DNA of 60,349 nt from contig CAMVKS010000014.1 of the NCBI GenBank assembly GCA_947167995.1, positions 1 through 60,349 on the forward strand. The letters are read 5' to 3'. Under the pieces are notes generated by a model, which saw only the letters and a program-made list of their open reading frames with translations, did no database searches and was not told where the DNA came from. The position numbers were made by a program, and so were the translations under genes. Below, in pieces: positions 17,474 through 25,101 of this stretch (positions are counted from its first letter, which is position 1; every line of letters starts with the position of its first letter). This DNA is from an uncultured Prevotellaceae bacterium (GTDB lineage: Bacteria > Bacteroidota > Bacteroidia > Bacteroidales > Muribaculaceae).

Positions 17474-18016
17474 ATGGAAAAAGAAAAAATAGAATTAGTG
17501 AAGAGCAAAGTGAGAAATATCCCCGACTTTCCTGTTAAAGGCATCCAGTTCAAGGACCTCACCACAGCATTCAAGGATGCTGAGTCGCTGCGCATCATGT
17601 GCGACGCACTCATCGAGCAGTATAAAGACAAAGGCATCACCAAGGTGGTGGGCATCGAGGCAAGAGGATTTATCTTCGGTTCGATTCTGGCTGCAGGACT
17701 GGGCGCGGGATTCGTGCCGCTGCGCAAGCCCGGCAAGCTCCCCGCAAAGACCATCAAGAAAACCTATACTAAAGAGTACGGCGAGGACACCATCGAGATT
17801 CATGAAGATGCCATCGGCGAGAACGATGTGGTGCTCATGCACGACGACCTGCTCGCCACAGGCGGCACCATGGCTGCCGCCCTCGACCTGGTGAGAACGA
17901 TGAACCCAAAGAAGGTATATATCAACTTCATCTGCGAACTCGTCGACCTCAAGGGACGCAAATTGTTCCCTTCCGATGTGGAGGTGACATCGCTTTTCGA
18001 CTTCGAGGGAGAGTAA
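17474..18016 (+). CDS. apt: Adenine phosphoribosyltransferase
   Basis: Salvages adenine to AMP using PRPP. The 180-residue cytosolic protein shows the type I PRTase features: IPDFPVKGIQFKDLTT near the N-terminus, GIEARGFIFGSILA, and the PRPP loop VVLMHDDLLATGGTMAAA (about residues 115-132). It is framed by a parS palindrome upstream and an intrinsic terminator downstream, so it is probably its own unit. Confidence 0.97.
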   Translation: MEKEKIELVKSKVRNIPDFPVKGIQFKDLTTAFKDAESLRIMCDALIEQYKDKGITKVVGIEARGFIFGSILAAGLGAGFVPLRKPGKLPAKTIKKTYTKEYGEDTIEIHEDAIGENDVVLMHDDLLATGGTMAAALDLVRTMNPKKVYINFICELVDLKGRKLFPSDVEVTSLFDFEGE

Positions 18017-18025
18017 ACGACACAC

Positions 18026-18058
18026 AGGGGAAGAGGCATGCACCTCTCCCCTATTTTG
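18026..18058 (+). terminator. Intrinsic terminator of apt
   Basis: AGGGGAAGAGG pairs with CCTCTCCCCT (one bulged A) around CATGCA, followed by ATTTTG. It lies 10 bp past the apt stop. Confidence 0.8.
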
Positions 18059-18122
18059 TCAAGTTTTTTCCCGTGATCACAAAACCATCTCACAGCAACC
18101 TTCTGCAAAATCTAACCACATC

Positions 18123-19946
18123 ATGCGCGACGAACTCAAACTGAAAATATCGCTCCTCCCAACCAGTCCAGGTGTATACCAATACCTGAACCAAGAAGGC
18201 ACGGTAATATATGTGGGAAAGGCCAAGAACCTGAAGCGGCGCGTGAGCTCCTATTTCAACCGCGTGCATCCGGTGGTACGCACTAATCTGCTCGTGCGCA
18301 ACATCTGGGACATGCGGTATATTGTCGTCAACAGCGAGGAAGAGGCACTTGACCTGGAAAACAGCCTCATCAAGGAATATCAACCACGCTACAACGTGCT
18401 TCTAAAAGACGACAAGTCCTACCCCTGGATTTGTGTCACAAAAGAGCTTTTCCCTCGTGTATATATCACACGCGAAAAGCACACCAAGGGCGGCCGTTAC
18501 TTTGGGCCTTATCCCAAAACCGAGGTGGCACATGCCTTGATCGACACCATTAGACACCTCTACCCCATCAGGACATGCCGACACTCGCTCACTCAAGAAA
18601 ACGTGGAAAACCGCAAGTACAAACTCTGTCTGCAATATCACATCAAGAATTGTGAAGGCTGCTGCCAGGGTATTGTTTCACATGAAACATATTCGCAATA
18701 CATCAACGACATCATCAAAATCCTCAATGGCGACACCAAGCAAGTGAGCGATTTCCTCATGAGCGAGATGATGACGAAAGCCAGCGAACTGAAGTTTGAA
18801 GAAGCCGAATTGCTCAAGCGCAAGTATCAATTGCTGGAGAAATACCGCGCTAAATCGGTCATCGTGAATCCGTCAATTCACAACATAGACGTGTTCTCGA
18901 TTGTGCGCGACGACAGTGCCGCCTATGTCAATTTCATGCACATGCGCAACGGTGCCATTGTACAGAGTATAACTGTCGAGTATAAATTCCAGGATGCAGG
19001 AACCGACGAGACAAGCGAGGAGATTCTTTCTACTGCCGTGCGCGACTTCCGTGAGCGTTTCAGCGACATTTACAAGCACGACAATGTGAAAGAAATTCTT
19101 GTGAATGTTGTGCCCGATTTTGAAATCGAAGGACTCGAATACATAGTGCCTCAACGCGGCGACAAGCGCAAACTGGTGGCCATCTCTCTCAAGAATGCCG
19201 AGCAATATCGCATCGAGAAATTGAAACGAATGGAGAAGCTCAACCCCGAACAGCGAGCCACGCGTACACTCACTAACATGATGAAAGATTTGCATCTCAA
19301 TGAGCTGCCTCGTCACATTGAGTGCTTCGACAACAGTAGCATTTCGGGTACTAATGCGGTGGCTTCGTGCGTCGTCTTCAAGAACGCCAAACCCTCCAAG
19401 AAAGATTACCGTCATTTCAATATAAAAAATGCCGACGGAAACGACGACTATGCCCAAATGAGAGAGGTAATAACACGGCGGTACTCTCGTCTGCTCAACG
19501 AGAATGCTGAGTTACCCCAGCTGCTGGTGGTCGACGGCGGTAAGGGCCAGCTGAATGCCGCTGTCGAGGTTTTGGACCAATTGGGATTGAGAGGAACTAT
19601 CGCCGCCATAGGCATTGCAAAGCGACTTGACGAGATCTTTTTCCCTGGCGACAGTGTGCCGCTTTATATCGACAAGAACAGCGAGACCATAAGAGTAATA
19701 CAGCGATTGCGCGACGAGGCCCACCGTTTTGGAATCACTCACCACCGCAACAAGCGCAGCAAGTCGCAACTTCACAGCCAGCTCGACGACATAAAGGGGG
19801 TTGGTCCACAAACCCGCAACATCCTGCTAAAACATTTCAAGAGCCTGAAACGCATCCGTGAGGCTTCTCGCGACGACTTGGCGGCTGTAGTAGGCAACAA
19901 CAAGGCTGACATAATATTCAATGCACTAAAAAATGAAAACAACTAA
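18123..19946 (+). CDS. uvrC: UvrABC system endonuclease subunit UvrC
   Basis: Makes the dual incisions of nucleotide excision repair. The 607-residue protein has the GIY-YIG nuclease at the start (PTSPGVYQYLNQEGTVIYVGKAKNLKRRVSSYF as a domain), the cysteine cluster CLQYHIKNCEGCC, a UVR helix hairpin near residue 220 (FEEAELLKRKYQLLEKYRA), the RNase H-like C-terminal nuclease (IECFDNSSISG, LLVVDGGKGQLNAA) and tandem helix-hairpin-helix at the end (DDIKGVGPQTRNILLKHF). A parS-like sequence overlaps codons about 184-189 without disturbing the frame. Confidence 0.97.
   Translation: MRDELKLKISLLPTSPGVYQYLNQEGTVIYVGKAKNLKRRVSSYFNRVHPVVRTNLLVRNIWDMRYIVVNSEEEALDLENSLIKEYQPRYNVLLKDDKSYPWICVTKELFPRVYITREKHTKGGRYFGPYPKTEVAHALIDTIRHLYPIRTCRHSLTQENVENRKYKLCLQYHIKNCEGCCQGIVSHETYSQYINDIIKILNGDTKQVSDFLMSEMMTKASELKFEEAELLKRKYQLLEKYRAKSVIVNPSIHNIDVFSIVRDDSAAYVNFMHMRNGAIVQSITVEYKFQDAGTDETSEEILSTAVRDFRERFSDIYKHDNVKEILVNVVPDFEIEGLEYIVPQRGDKRKLVAISLKNAEQYRIEKLKRMEKLNPEQRATRTLTNMMKDLHLNELPRHIECFDNSSISGTNAVASCVVFKNAKPSKKDYRHFNIKNADGNDDYAQMREVITRRYSRLLNENAELPQLLVVDGGKGQLNAAVEVLDQLGLRGTIAAIGIAKRLDEIFFPGDSVPLYIDKNSETIRVIQRLRDEAHRFGITHHRNKRSKSQLHSQLDDIKGVGPQTRNILLKHFKSLKRIREASRDDLAAVVGNNKADIIFNALKNENN
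18674..18689. promoter_or_regulatory. Second parS-like site inside uvrC
   Basis: TGTTTCACATGAAACA differs from the perfect parS at 17390 by a single central base. It lies within the uvrC coding sequence (encoding part of IVSHETYS). parS sites within genes are common in other bacteria. Two such matches within 1.3 kb are unlikely by chance. Confidence 0.7.
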
Positions 19947-20251
19947 GTGATTCACCCAAAATCCAGTTTCCGAAGTCAGCTCTTGCATTATTCGGTTTTT
20001 CTGCATCAAGAAGTCATGCAAGCCAAAATTGCATTTAAAACACTGCAACACAAAACAATAACCATCAAAATGAGTCAATTTAAGTCTTTTTCTTCGCTTT
20101 TTTGGAACTTTTTCTGGATTTCTCGGGCAAATATAGGGCTCAGAATCGCTATTTTGGGCCCATAAAATCCAAAAAGGTAAAAAAGATTTTTATCTCTCAT
20201 TTTTTTATATTATCTTCGTGACATCATTTTTTAAGACCAAAAATTTCTATC
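19947..20251. other. 305-bp intergenic region, no gene seen
   Basis: AT-rich spacer between uvrC and the glycosyltransferase gene. A 72-codon frame here has no start context or family resemblance. Imperfect inverted repeats (CTTTTTCTGGATTT and AAAATCCAAAAAGG, about 20092-20178) could form an uvrC terminator. A TATCTTCG box at 20211-20218 is a plausible promoter for the next gene. Confidence 0.5.
20211..20218 (+). promoter_or_regulatory. Near-consensus -7 element for the GT4 gene
   Basis: TATCTTCG deviates from TAnnTTTG at one position and lies 33 bp before the ATG at 20252. Confidence 0.45.
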
Positions 20252-21361
20252 ATGATTAATGTTTTTCACATAGTCTCCAACAAAACATGGGGTGGGGCAG
20301 AACGATATGCCAGCGACCTTGTTGCCAACATGAGACATGATCCTGATTATTACGTCGAGGTTGTTAGCGCTAAAAACGATGACATTATCGAGCAGTTCCA
20401 GAAGATGGACATCCCAGTTTCAATTTTGCCACTCAAGGGTATCCGCGACCTCGACAGCCCTGTGAGGCTCGCAAGAATGCTCAAGAAAGGCAAAAACATT
20501 GTGCACGTTCACAGCTATCGCGACGCTGCAACCGCGGTCATGGCAAGAATCATCAGCGACAACCCCGAAACAAAGGTGGTGTTCACGCCTCATGGATTGA
20601 AAAGGCCCAAACTCAACTATATCTCTAAGAAGGTGTACCGCAACATCGACCGCTATGTCTTTGTCTCTAAGTTTGCCTACGAGTACTTCATTGCTCATGC
20701 TCCACGCATCAACAAGGCACAGGCTCTGGTGATTCCTGAGAGTGTGTTGCACATCGACACGAGCGACCAGGCACAGGTGCCCAATCTGAGAGAAAAACTC
20801 AAGATGAACGACTCACAGGCACTCATTATGTTTCATAGCCGCCTGTGCCGCGACAAGGGCATTGATGTCTTGCTCAAAGCAGTGAGTTTGATAGATAAAG
20901 ACAAGTACAAACTGGCAGTATTGGGATCAGGACAATCTAATGCCGAATCAAGAATAAAAAGTTATATCATTGAGCATCAGCTTGTTGAAAATATCAAACT
21001 TCTTGGTTTCCAACGCAACGTCAGGGGCTATCTGCAACAATGCGACTTCGGTGTGCAACCGTCAACCATTGCCGAGGCTCAGGGCATCAGCAACCTCGAG
21101 TACATGAAGAAAGGAAAGCCCATCATTACCACATCCAATGGAGCGCAGCCAGAGTATGTCACCAACATGGAAAACGGCCTTCTTGTGAAACCCAACAACC
21201 CCGAGCAGCTCGCCGAGGCTATTGAGATGCTATGCGACAACAAGGAACTGAGGGTTAAACTCGGAAAACAAGCTAAAAGCGACTTCGACACAAAACTCAA
21301 TTACAATAAGTTCTATGAGAAAATAACAACGCTTTACAACAGCCTCTTCGAAGGTCAATAG
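20252..21361 (+). CDS. Glycosyltransferase family 4
   Basis: A 369-residue retaining GT-B enzyme. The N-terminal half opens with INVFHIVSNKTWGGAERYASDLV, the usual donor-fold glycine-rich loop. The C-terminal half has FHSRLCRDKGIDVLLKAVSLI, KLLGFQRNVRGYLQQCDFGVQPS and the E-x7-E-type motif in AEAQGISNLEYMKKGKPIITT. The family transfers sugars to lipid-linked glycans or capsule. The acceptor is unknown, and no polymer-assembly genes adjoin it. A -7-like box lies at 20211. Confidence 0.93.
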   Translation: MINVFHIVSNKTWGGAERYASDLVANMRHDPDYYVEVVSAKNDDIIEQFQKMDIPVSILPLKGIRDLDSPVRLARMLKKGKNIVHVHSYRDAATAVMARIISDNPETKVVFTPHGLKRPKLNYISKKVYRNIDRYVFVSKFAYEYFIAHAPRINKAQALVIPESVLHIDTSDQAQVPNLREKLKMNDSQALIMFHSRLCRDKGIDVLLKAVSLIDKDKYKLAVLGSGQSNAESRIKSYIIEHQLVENIKLLGFQRNVRGYLQQCDFGVQPSTIAEAQGISNLEYMKKGKPIITTSNGAQPEYVTNMENGLLVKPNNPEQLAEAIEMLCDNKELRVKLGKQAKSDFDTKLNYNKFYEKITTLYNSLFEGQ

Positions 21362-21438
21362 AAAACTGCAAGCCACCCTTATGGGACATCAATACATTGA
21401 TTCCCATTGCATTAAGATCGTTGCTTGTTTATATAACA

Positions 21439-21468
21439 AAAGCCCCGGCACTGCCGTGTCGAGGCTTT
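21439..21468 (-). terminator. Probable tRNA-Tyr terminator
   Basis: On the minus strand AAAGCCTCGACAC pairs imperfectly with GTGCCGGGGCTTT around GGCA, followed by TTGTTATATAA. It begins 5 bp past the tRNA 3' end. Confidence 0.6.
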
Positions 21469-21472
21469 ACTG

Positions 21473-21552
21473 TGGGAAGAGGTGGACTCGAACCACCGAA
21501 CCCGAAGGAGCGGATTTACAGTCCGCCGCAATTGCCACTATGCGATCTTCCC
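21473..21552 (-). tRNA. tRNA-Tyr(GTA)
   Basis: The 80-nt cloverleaf starts GGGAAGATCGC and ends CCTCTTCCCA, with a 7-bp acceptor stem GGGAAGA/TCTTCCC. The anticodon arm GCGGACTGTAAATCCGC places GTA in the loop (complement at 21517-21519). The TΨC arm is GGTGGTTCGAGTCCACC. The extra-long variable arm (TCCTTCGGG) is the class II feature expected for bacterial tRNA-Tyr. CCA is not encoded. Confidence 0.95.
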
Positions 21553-21690
21553 ATCATTCAATTGCAACTGCAAAGGTACATATTTTTTTCTATTCACCAA
21601 AATAATGACACATTTTTTGCGAAAAACACATCTAAAAACGCCACATTTGTTATACATGTCAGTAGGGGAGTGGTGAATGAAAGACAAAAT

Positions 21691-22620
21691 CTATAGCAAG
21701 AAGAACAACGACACGCCGGCAACCGAGATGAGTGCGCCCACCACGCTTTTTAACGTGATGGGTTGCTTGAAGAGCCACCAGGCGGGTAGAATGATGATTA
21801 TGGGCGTTAGTGCCATCAGAGTGCTCGCAATGCCCGCACTGGTGTATTGAACGGCAAGCAGGGAGCATCCCACGCCCACAAACGGGCCAAATATCGTGGT
21901 CAAGGTCGCCACCGTAATGCTTGTGCGGTCGGTCAAGTTCTTGCGTAGCGGCTTGAATCCCTCCCTGAACATGAGCAGAATGGCAAAGCCTGTAATCCCA
22001 GCCAGGCAGCGGAACACGTTGGCATAGAATGGCAGTATCCAGGGCGCACATGGCTCGCTCATCGACGACTCATAGTGGTTCATGCCTATCTTGCTGAGCA
22101 CCAGCCCAACACCCTGGCACACGGCAGCCCCTATGGCAAACAGCACACCATTGAGAGGCAGCTTGAGCGACACGCTGTGGTGGTTCTCGCCGCGTCCCAG
22201 CACGGTGATGGCGATTCCGGCAAGCGTCACAGCCATTGCTACCATGCTGATGGGTTTAAGTTCCTGTCCAAGCGTGATCCATGCCATGAAGGCAGCTGTG
22301 ATAGGAGCCATGGTCATGAAAAGTTGTCCAAACTTCGACCCGATGATGATGTAGCACTGGAAGAGGCAGAAGTCGCCAATGACATAGCCCACCAGCCCCG
22401 AGAGCATCATCCATAAATAGGCCTCAGAGCTCGCTTTTGCCGGCAACGGACTACCAGTCACCAACCAGAAGAAAATGGCCGAGAACAGCAGCGTAATGGC
22501 CATTCTCACGAAGTTTAGCGTGACGTTTCCCATGCGCTTGCTGCCCATCTCGCTCAGCAGAGCTGTGGCGGTCCATGAGAAAGCCACTCCTATTGATATT
22601 GTTTCGCCTAAGTATTGCAC
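21691..22620 (-). CDS. EamA/DMT-family transporter
   Basis: A 309-residue inner-membrane protein with ten hydrophobic segments in two repeated halves, each resembling the EamA domain (GVAFSWTATALLSEMGSK in the first, GVLFAIGAAVCQGVGLVLSKIG in the second). A central basic or polar loop (LGRGENHHSVSLK) separates the halves. The family exports or imports small metabolites; the substrate cannot be assigned. It starts 4 bp after the phosphopantetheinyl transferase gene and is the last gene of a minus-strand run beginning at 26883. Confidence 0.9.
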   Translation of the reverse strand: MQYLGETISIGVAFSWTATALLSEMGSKRMGNVTLNFVRMAITLLFSAIFFWLVTGSPLPAKASSEAYLWMMLSGLVGYVIGDFCLFQCYIIIGSKFGQLFMTMAPITAAFMAWITLGQELKPISMVAMAVTLAGIAITVLGRGENHHSVSLKLPLNGVLFAIGAAVCQGVGLVLSKIGMNHYESSMSEPCAPWILPFYANVFRCLAGITGFAILLMFREGFKPLRKNLTDRTSITVATLTTIFGPFVGVGCSLLAVQYTSAGIASTLMALTPIIIILPAWWLFKQPITLKSVVGALISVAGVSLFFLL

Positions 22621-22624
22621 GGTT

Positions 22625-23284
22625 TCAACTTATTATTGCCACTGTCACCACGCTGTGGGCAACACGCATGGTCTTGAATGTGGCCGGAGGATTAAGCGGG
22701 AGTAGGGGAGTGGTGGTGCCATCGCTGTGCACGGCAAATGAAGGAAAGTTGTGCGACAGGCCTGTGCCCGTTGCCTTGACGTAGCTTTCCTTGAGGGTCC
22801 AGAGCTGGGTAAAAAACAATTCTTGGTCATCCACACTCGTCATAGCATCGAGTTGGGCAATCTCGGCCGCGCTCATAGTGTAGTTGACCAAGCTACGACG
22901 CAGTTTGACAATGTTCTGAATATCAATCCCCACTGGTTTGTTGCCCATGGCGCACGCCACCAGGTTGCCGCTGTGCGAGAGGTTGAAGTGCAGCTCGGGG
23001 TGGTTAACGAAAAACGGCTTGCCATGCTCGCCCTCAGAGTATTGCATGTCGCGCTCGCGCAGGCCGTGCTCGCGTAGCATGTTGTCGAGCAGCAGCCCTG
23101 CGCCCGCGCTCAAGTGCTTGCCGCGGTCGAAGCGGTAGCGCACTGTCTTGTCGCGGCGGTAATGCGAGAGCTGGTGCAGCGCATCGTCAAGAGCCCCTGG
23201 TGCAGCCAGGGGTTCTACGTTAGCGATTTTCACCGTGCATCCACTTGCGGTGAAGTGCCTTACTATTTCAATAAGTGTTGCCAA
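22625..23284 (-). CDS. 4'-phosphopantetheinyl transferase superfamily protein
   Basis: A 219-residue Sfp-type protein that would attach the CoA-derived arm to a carrier protein. The magnesium/CoA signatures are NKPVGIDIQNI (about residues 115-125) and WTLKESYVKATGTGLS (about 165-180), preceded by HFNLSHSGNLVACA. It lies 4 bp before the EamA transporter and 26 bp after the metallophosphoesterase. No polyketide or peptide synthetase is nearby, so it may serve fatty-acid acyl carrier protein. The ATG/TTG choice at 23284 is not certain. Confidence 0.88.
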   Translation of the reverse strand: MATLIEIVRHFTASGCTVKIANVEPLAAPGALDDALHQLSHYRRDKTVRYRFDRGKHLSAGAGLLLDNMLREHGLRERDMQYSEGEHGKPFFVNHPELHFNLSHSGNLVACAMGNKPVGIDIQNIVKLRRSLVNYTMSAAEIAQLDAMTSVDDQELFFTQLWTLKESYVKATGTGLSHNFPSFAVHSDGTTTPLLPLNPPATFKTMRVAHSVVTVAIIS

Positions 23285-23310
23285 TCAAGCAGAGTGTGTG
23301 TCCCTTTCAA

Positions 23311-24342
23311 TTATTTGGGCTTGGGAGCCACATAGCTCATGTGCACCTTCTCGGGGAAGATCATGCCTTCGGGCGTGATTTTGATGCGCACGAGGTAGTC
23401 GCCTGGGTTGGGACTGTTGCGCTCGCTCATCGAGTCGAGGGTCATGAATGTAACAGCGTTGAAATCCCGCTCATCCCACTTGTGAACGTGCCCACAGAAC
23501 ACTATCGTGGCGTTCCACTTGTCGAACTGCTTGAGCAGGAAGTATGTTTCCTCTCGGGGGAAAGTGGAGGCAAACTGCATGCTCTGTGGCAGGAAGATGT
23601 TGGTGTGTCCAAAGATGAAAGTGTGGCGATAAGAGTCCTCGCCATCAAGTATTCCTTGCTCGATGAGGTCGACCTGTAGCTTGCCCAGGGTTCCACTGGC
23701 GGTGTCGAGGAAGATGAAATGGTCCCTGATTTCATTTCCTTCTTCGTCATATCCACACAAGACGTCGAACTCATAGAACGACGAGTGGAACATGCTGCTC
23801 CACAGCGCCCAGCCGTTGTGTGTGAGGTCGTGGTTGCCCACTACGGGGAAGAATGGGAACTTGATGTCGTTGTAGGCATATCCAAATTGATCATAAGGAT
23901 CATCCTTGCGCACGAATCGTCCATAGTCGTTAAGCTCAAAATATTTTTTCACATAATTTTCCTTGCCCTTTTCAATCGACTTGTTGAGGGTGATGTAATA
24001 CTCAGGCTTTGTGTCGGCAATGTCGCCAAGGTGGCAATAGAGCAAGTCGTTGTTCTCAAGGCCAATTGCGAACATCTCATCCATTCGTCCAGGGTCGGTT
24101 GTGACATGGCTGTCGGATCCCACAAGAAACGAATAACCTTGAGGGCTGTTGTCGTGTGTGTTAATAATGATGTTGTTGGCAGCATCTTGAAGATAGTCTC
24201 GATAATAGAGCTGCGACATCTTCACGCGGTCCTCAACAGCAGTGTTACCCATGAGCACACCTTGAGGGCTCACTTTCTCGCACGAGGTGTTGAGCATTGC
24301 TACGGCAGCCATTGCTGCGATAAGTATATATTTTGCTTTCAT
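23311..24342 (-). CDS. Secreted calcineurin-like metallophosphoesterase, probable lipoprotein
   Basis: A 343-residue protein starting at MKAKYILIAA, with a signal sequence ending in a lipobox (MLNTSC, then EKVSPQG). The metallophosphoesterase core shows FLVGSDSHVT (D-x-H), YCHLGDIADT (GD), FPVVGNHDLTHNG (GNHD) and TIVFCGHVHKWDE (GHxH), in the right order. It hydrolyses phosphoesters outside the cytoplasm; the substrate is unknown. Another in-frame ATG at 24357 overlaps the preceding stop codon. It lies in an operon with a PAP2 protein and a barrel. Confidence 0.9.
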   Translation of the reverse strand: MKAKYILIAAMAAVAMLNTSCEKVSPQGVLMGNTAVEDRVKMSQLYYRDYLQDAANNIIINTHDNSPQGYSFLVGSDSHVTTDPGRMDEMFAIGLENNDLLYCHLGDIADTKPEYYITLNKSIEKGKENYVKKYFELNDYGRFVRKDDPYDQFGYAYNDIKFPFFPVVGNHDLTHNGWALWSSMFHSSFYEFDVLCGYDEEGNEIRDHFIFLDTASGTLGKLQVDLIEQGILDGEDSYRHTFIFGHTNIFLPQSMQFASTFPREETYFLLKQFDKWNATIVFCGHVHKWDERDFNAVTFMTLDSMSERNSPNPGDYLVRIKITPEGMIFPEKVHMSYVAPKPK

Positions 24343-24350
24343 AGTCGTTA

Positions 24351-25079
24351 TTACCATTTATATTTTAAACCTACTTTTACCGAACCCTCATATTTGCTGG
24401 CCAGCTGGCTCAAGGAGCCTGCCGGGCGAATGTTGAACTCGCCGAAGAGGTTCCAGCGCTTCTTGACCTTGGCATACCATCGGATGCCCCAGTTGATATT
24501 CCAGTTCTCGTAGTAGAAATCGTCGTAGTTGCGGAAGAAGAGTCCCAGGTTCCAGGGGTTGTTGCGGTGACGGATGTTCACGCCGAAGCCGAATGTGAGC
24601 AGTGGAGTCTCGGTGTAGCCCCATCCAGTGCCCCACACGTGGCTGTGGTAGTGCACGAGTGTCTCGCCCAGTCGCATGTCGACGTAGGCGCTCTCCCATG
24701 TTGCCGAGATGTTGTAGGACATCTCGTGGAATCCGAACTTGTGGTAAAAGTTGTACATGATTTTGCCGTCGAACGAGATGTTACCATACTTCAATGGCAA
24801 GCGATAACCGCCTTGTACGTCAACTGAGAACAATTCCTTACCAAACTGCATTTGGGCATCGCCGCCCACATGCCAACGTGGAGTGAGGTGACGCATGTAG
24901 GATACCTCGAGACCTCCAAACTTGTCGGTGACAACGTTGTTGCCGCCCATCACGTAGCCCGAAATTTCGTTCTTGTGCTCGCCATCAAATGTCTTGTAAG
25001 GGATGTAGCTATTGGTTTGCTGAGCCCATCCCGAGACAAATGCTGTGGCTAAGAATACTAATGTAATAATCTGTTTCAT
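24351..25079 (-). CDS. Putative outer-membrane β-barrel protein
   Basis: A 242-residue protein with a Sec signal (MKQIITLVFLATAFVSGWAQ). After it come alternating hydrophobic/polar strands rich in Tyr, Trp and Gly (GGLEVSYMRHLTPRWHVGGD, WNLGLFFRNYDDFYYENWNI), ending KVGLKYKW with the terminal aromatic usual for barrels. I do not recognise a family. It sits 22 bp after the PAP2 gene and 8 bp before the metallophosphoesterase, so it is part of the same transcript. Confidence 0.8.
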   Translation of the reverse strand: MKQIITLVFLATAFVSGWAQQTNSYIPYKTFDGEHKNEISGYVMGGNNVVTDKFGGLEVSYMRHLTPRWHVGGDAQMQFGKELFSVDVQGGYRLPLKYGNISFDGKIMYNFYHKFGFHEMSYNISATWESAYVDMRLGETLVHYHSHVWGTGWGYTETPLLTFGFGVNIRHRNNPWNLGLFFRNYDDFYYENWNINWGIRWYAKVKKRWNLFGEFNIRPAGSLSQLASKYEGSVKVGLKYKW

Positions 25080-25101
25080 ATATCATTGATTTATAATTTT
25101 T

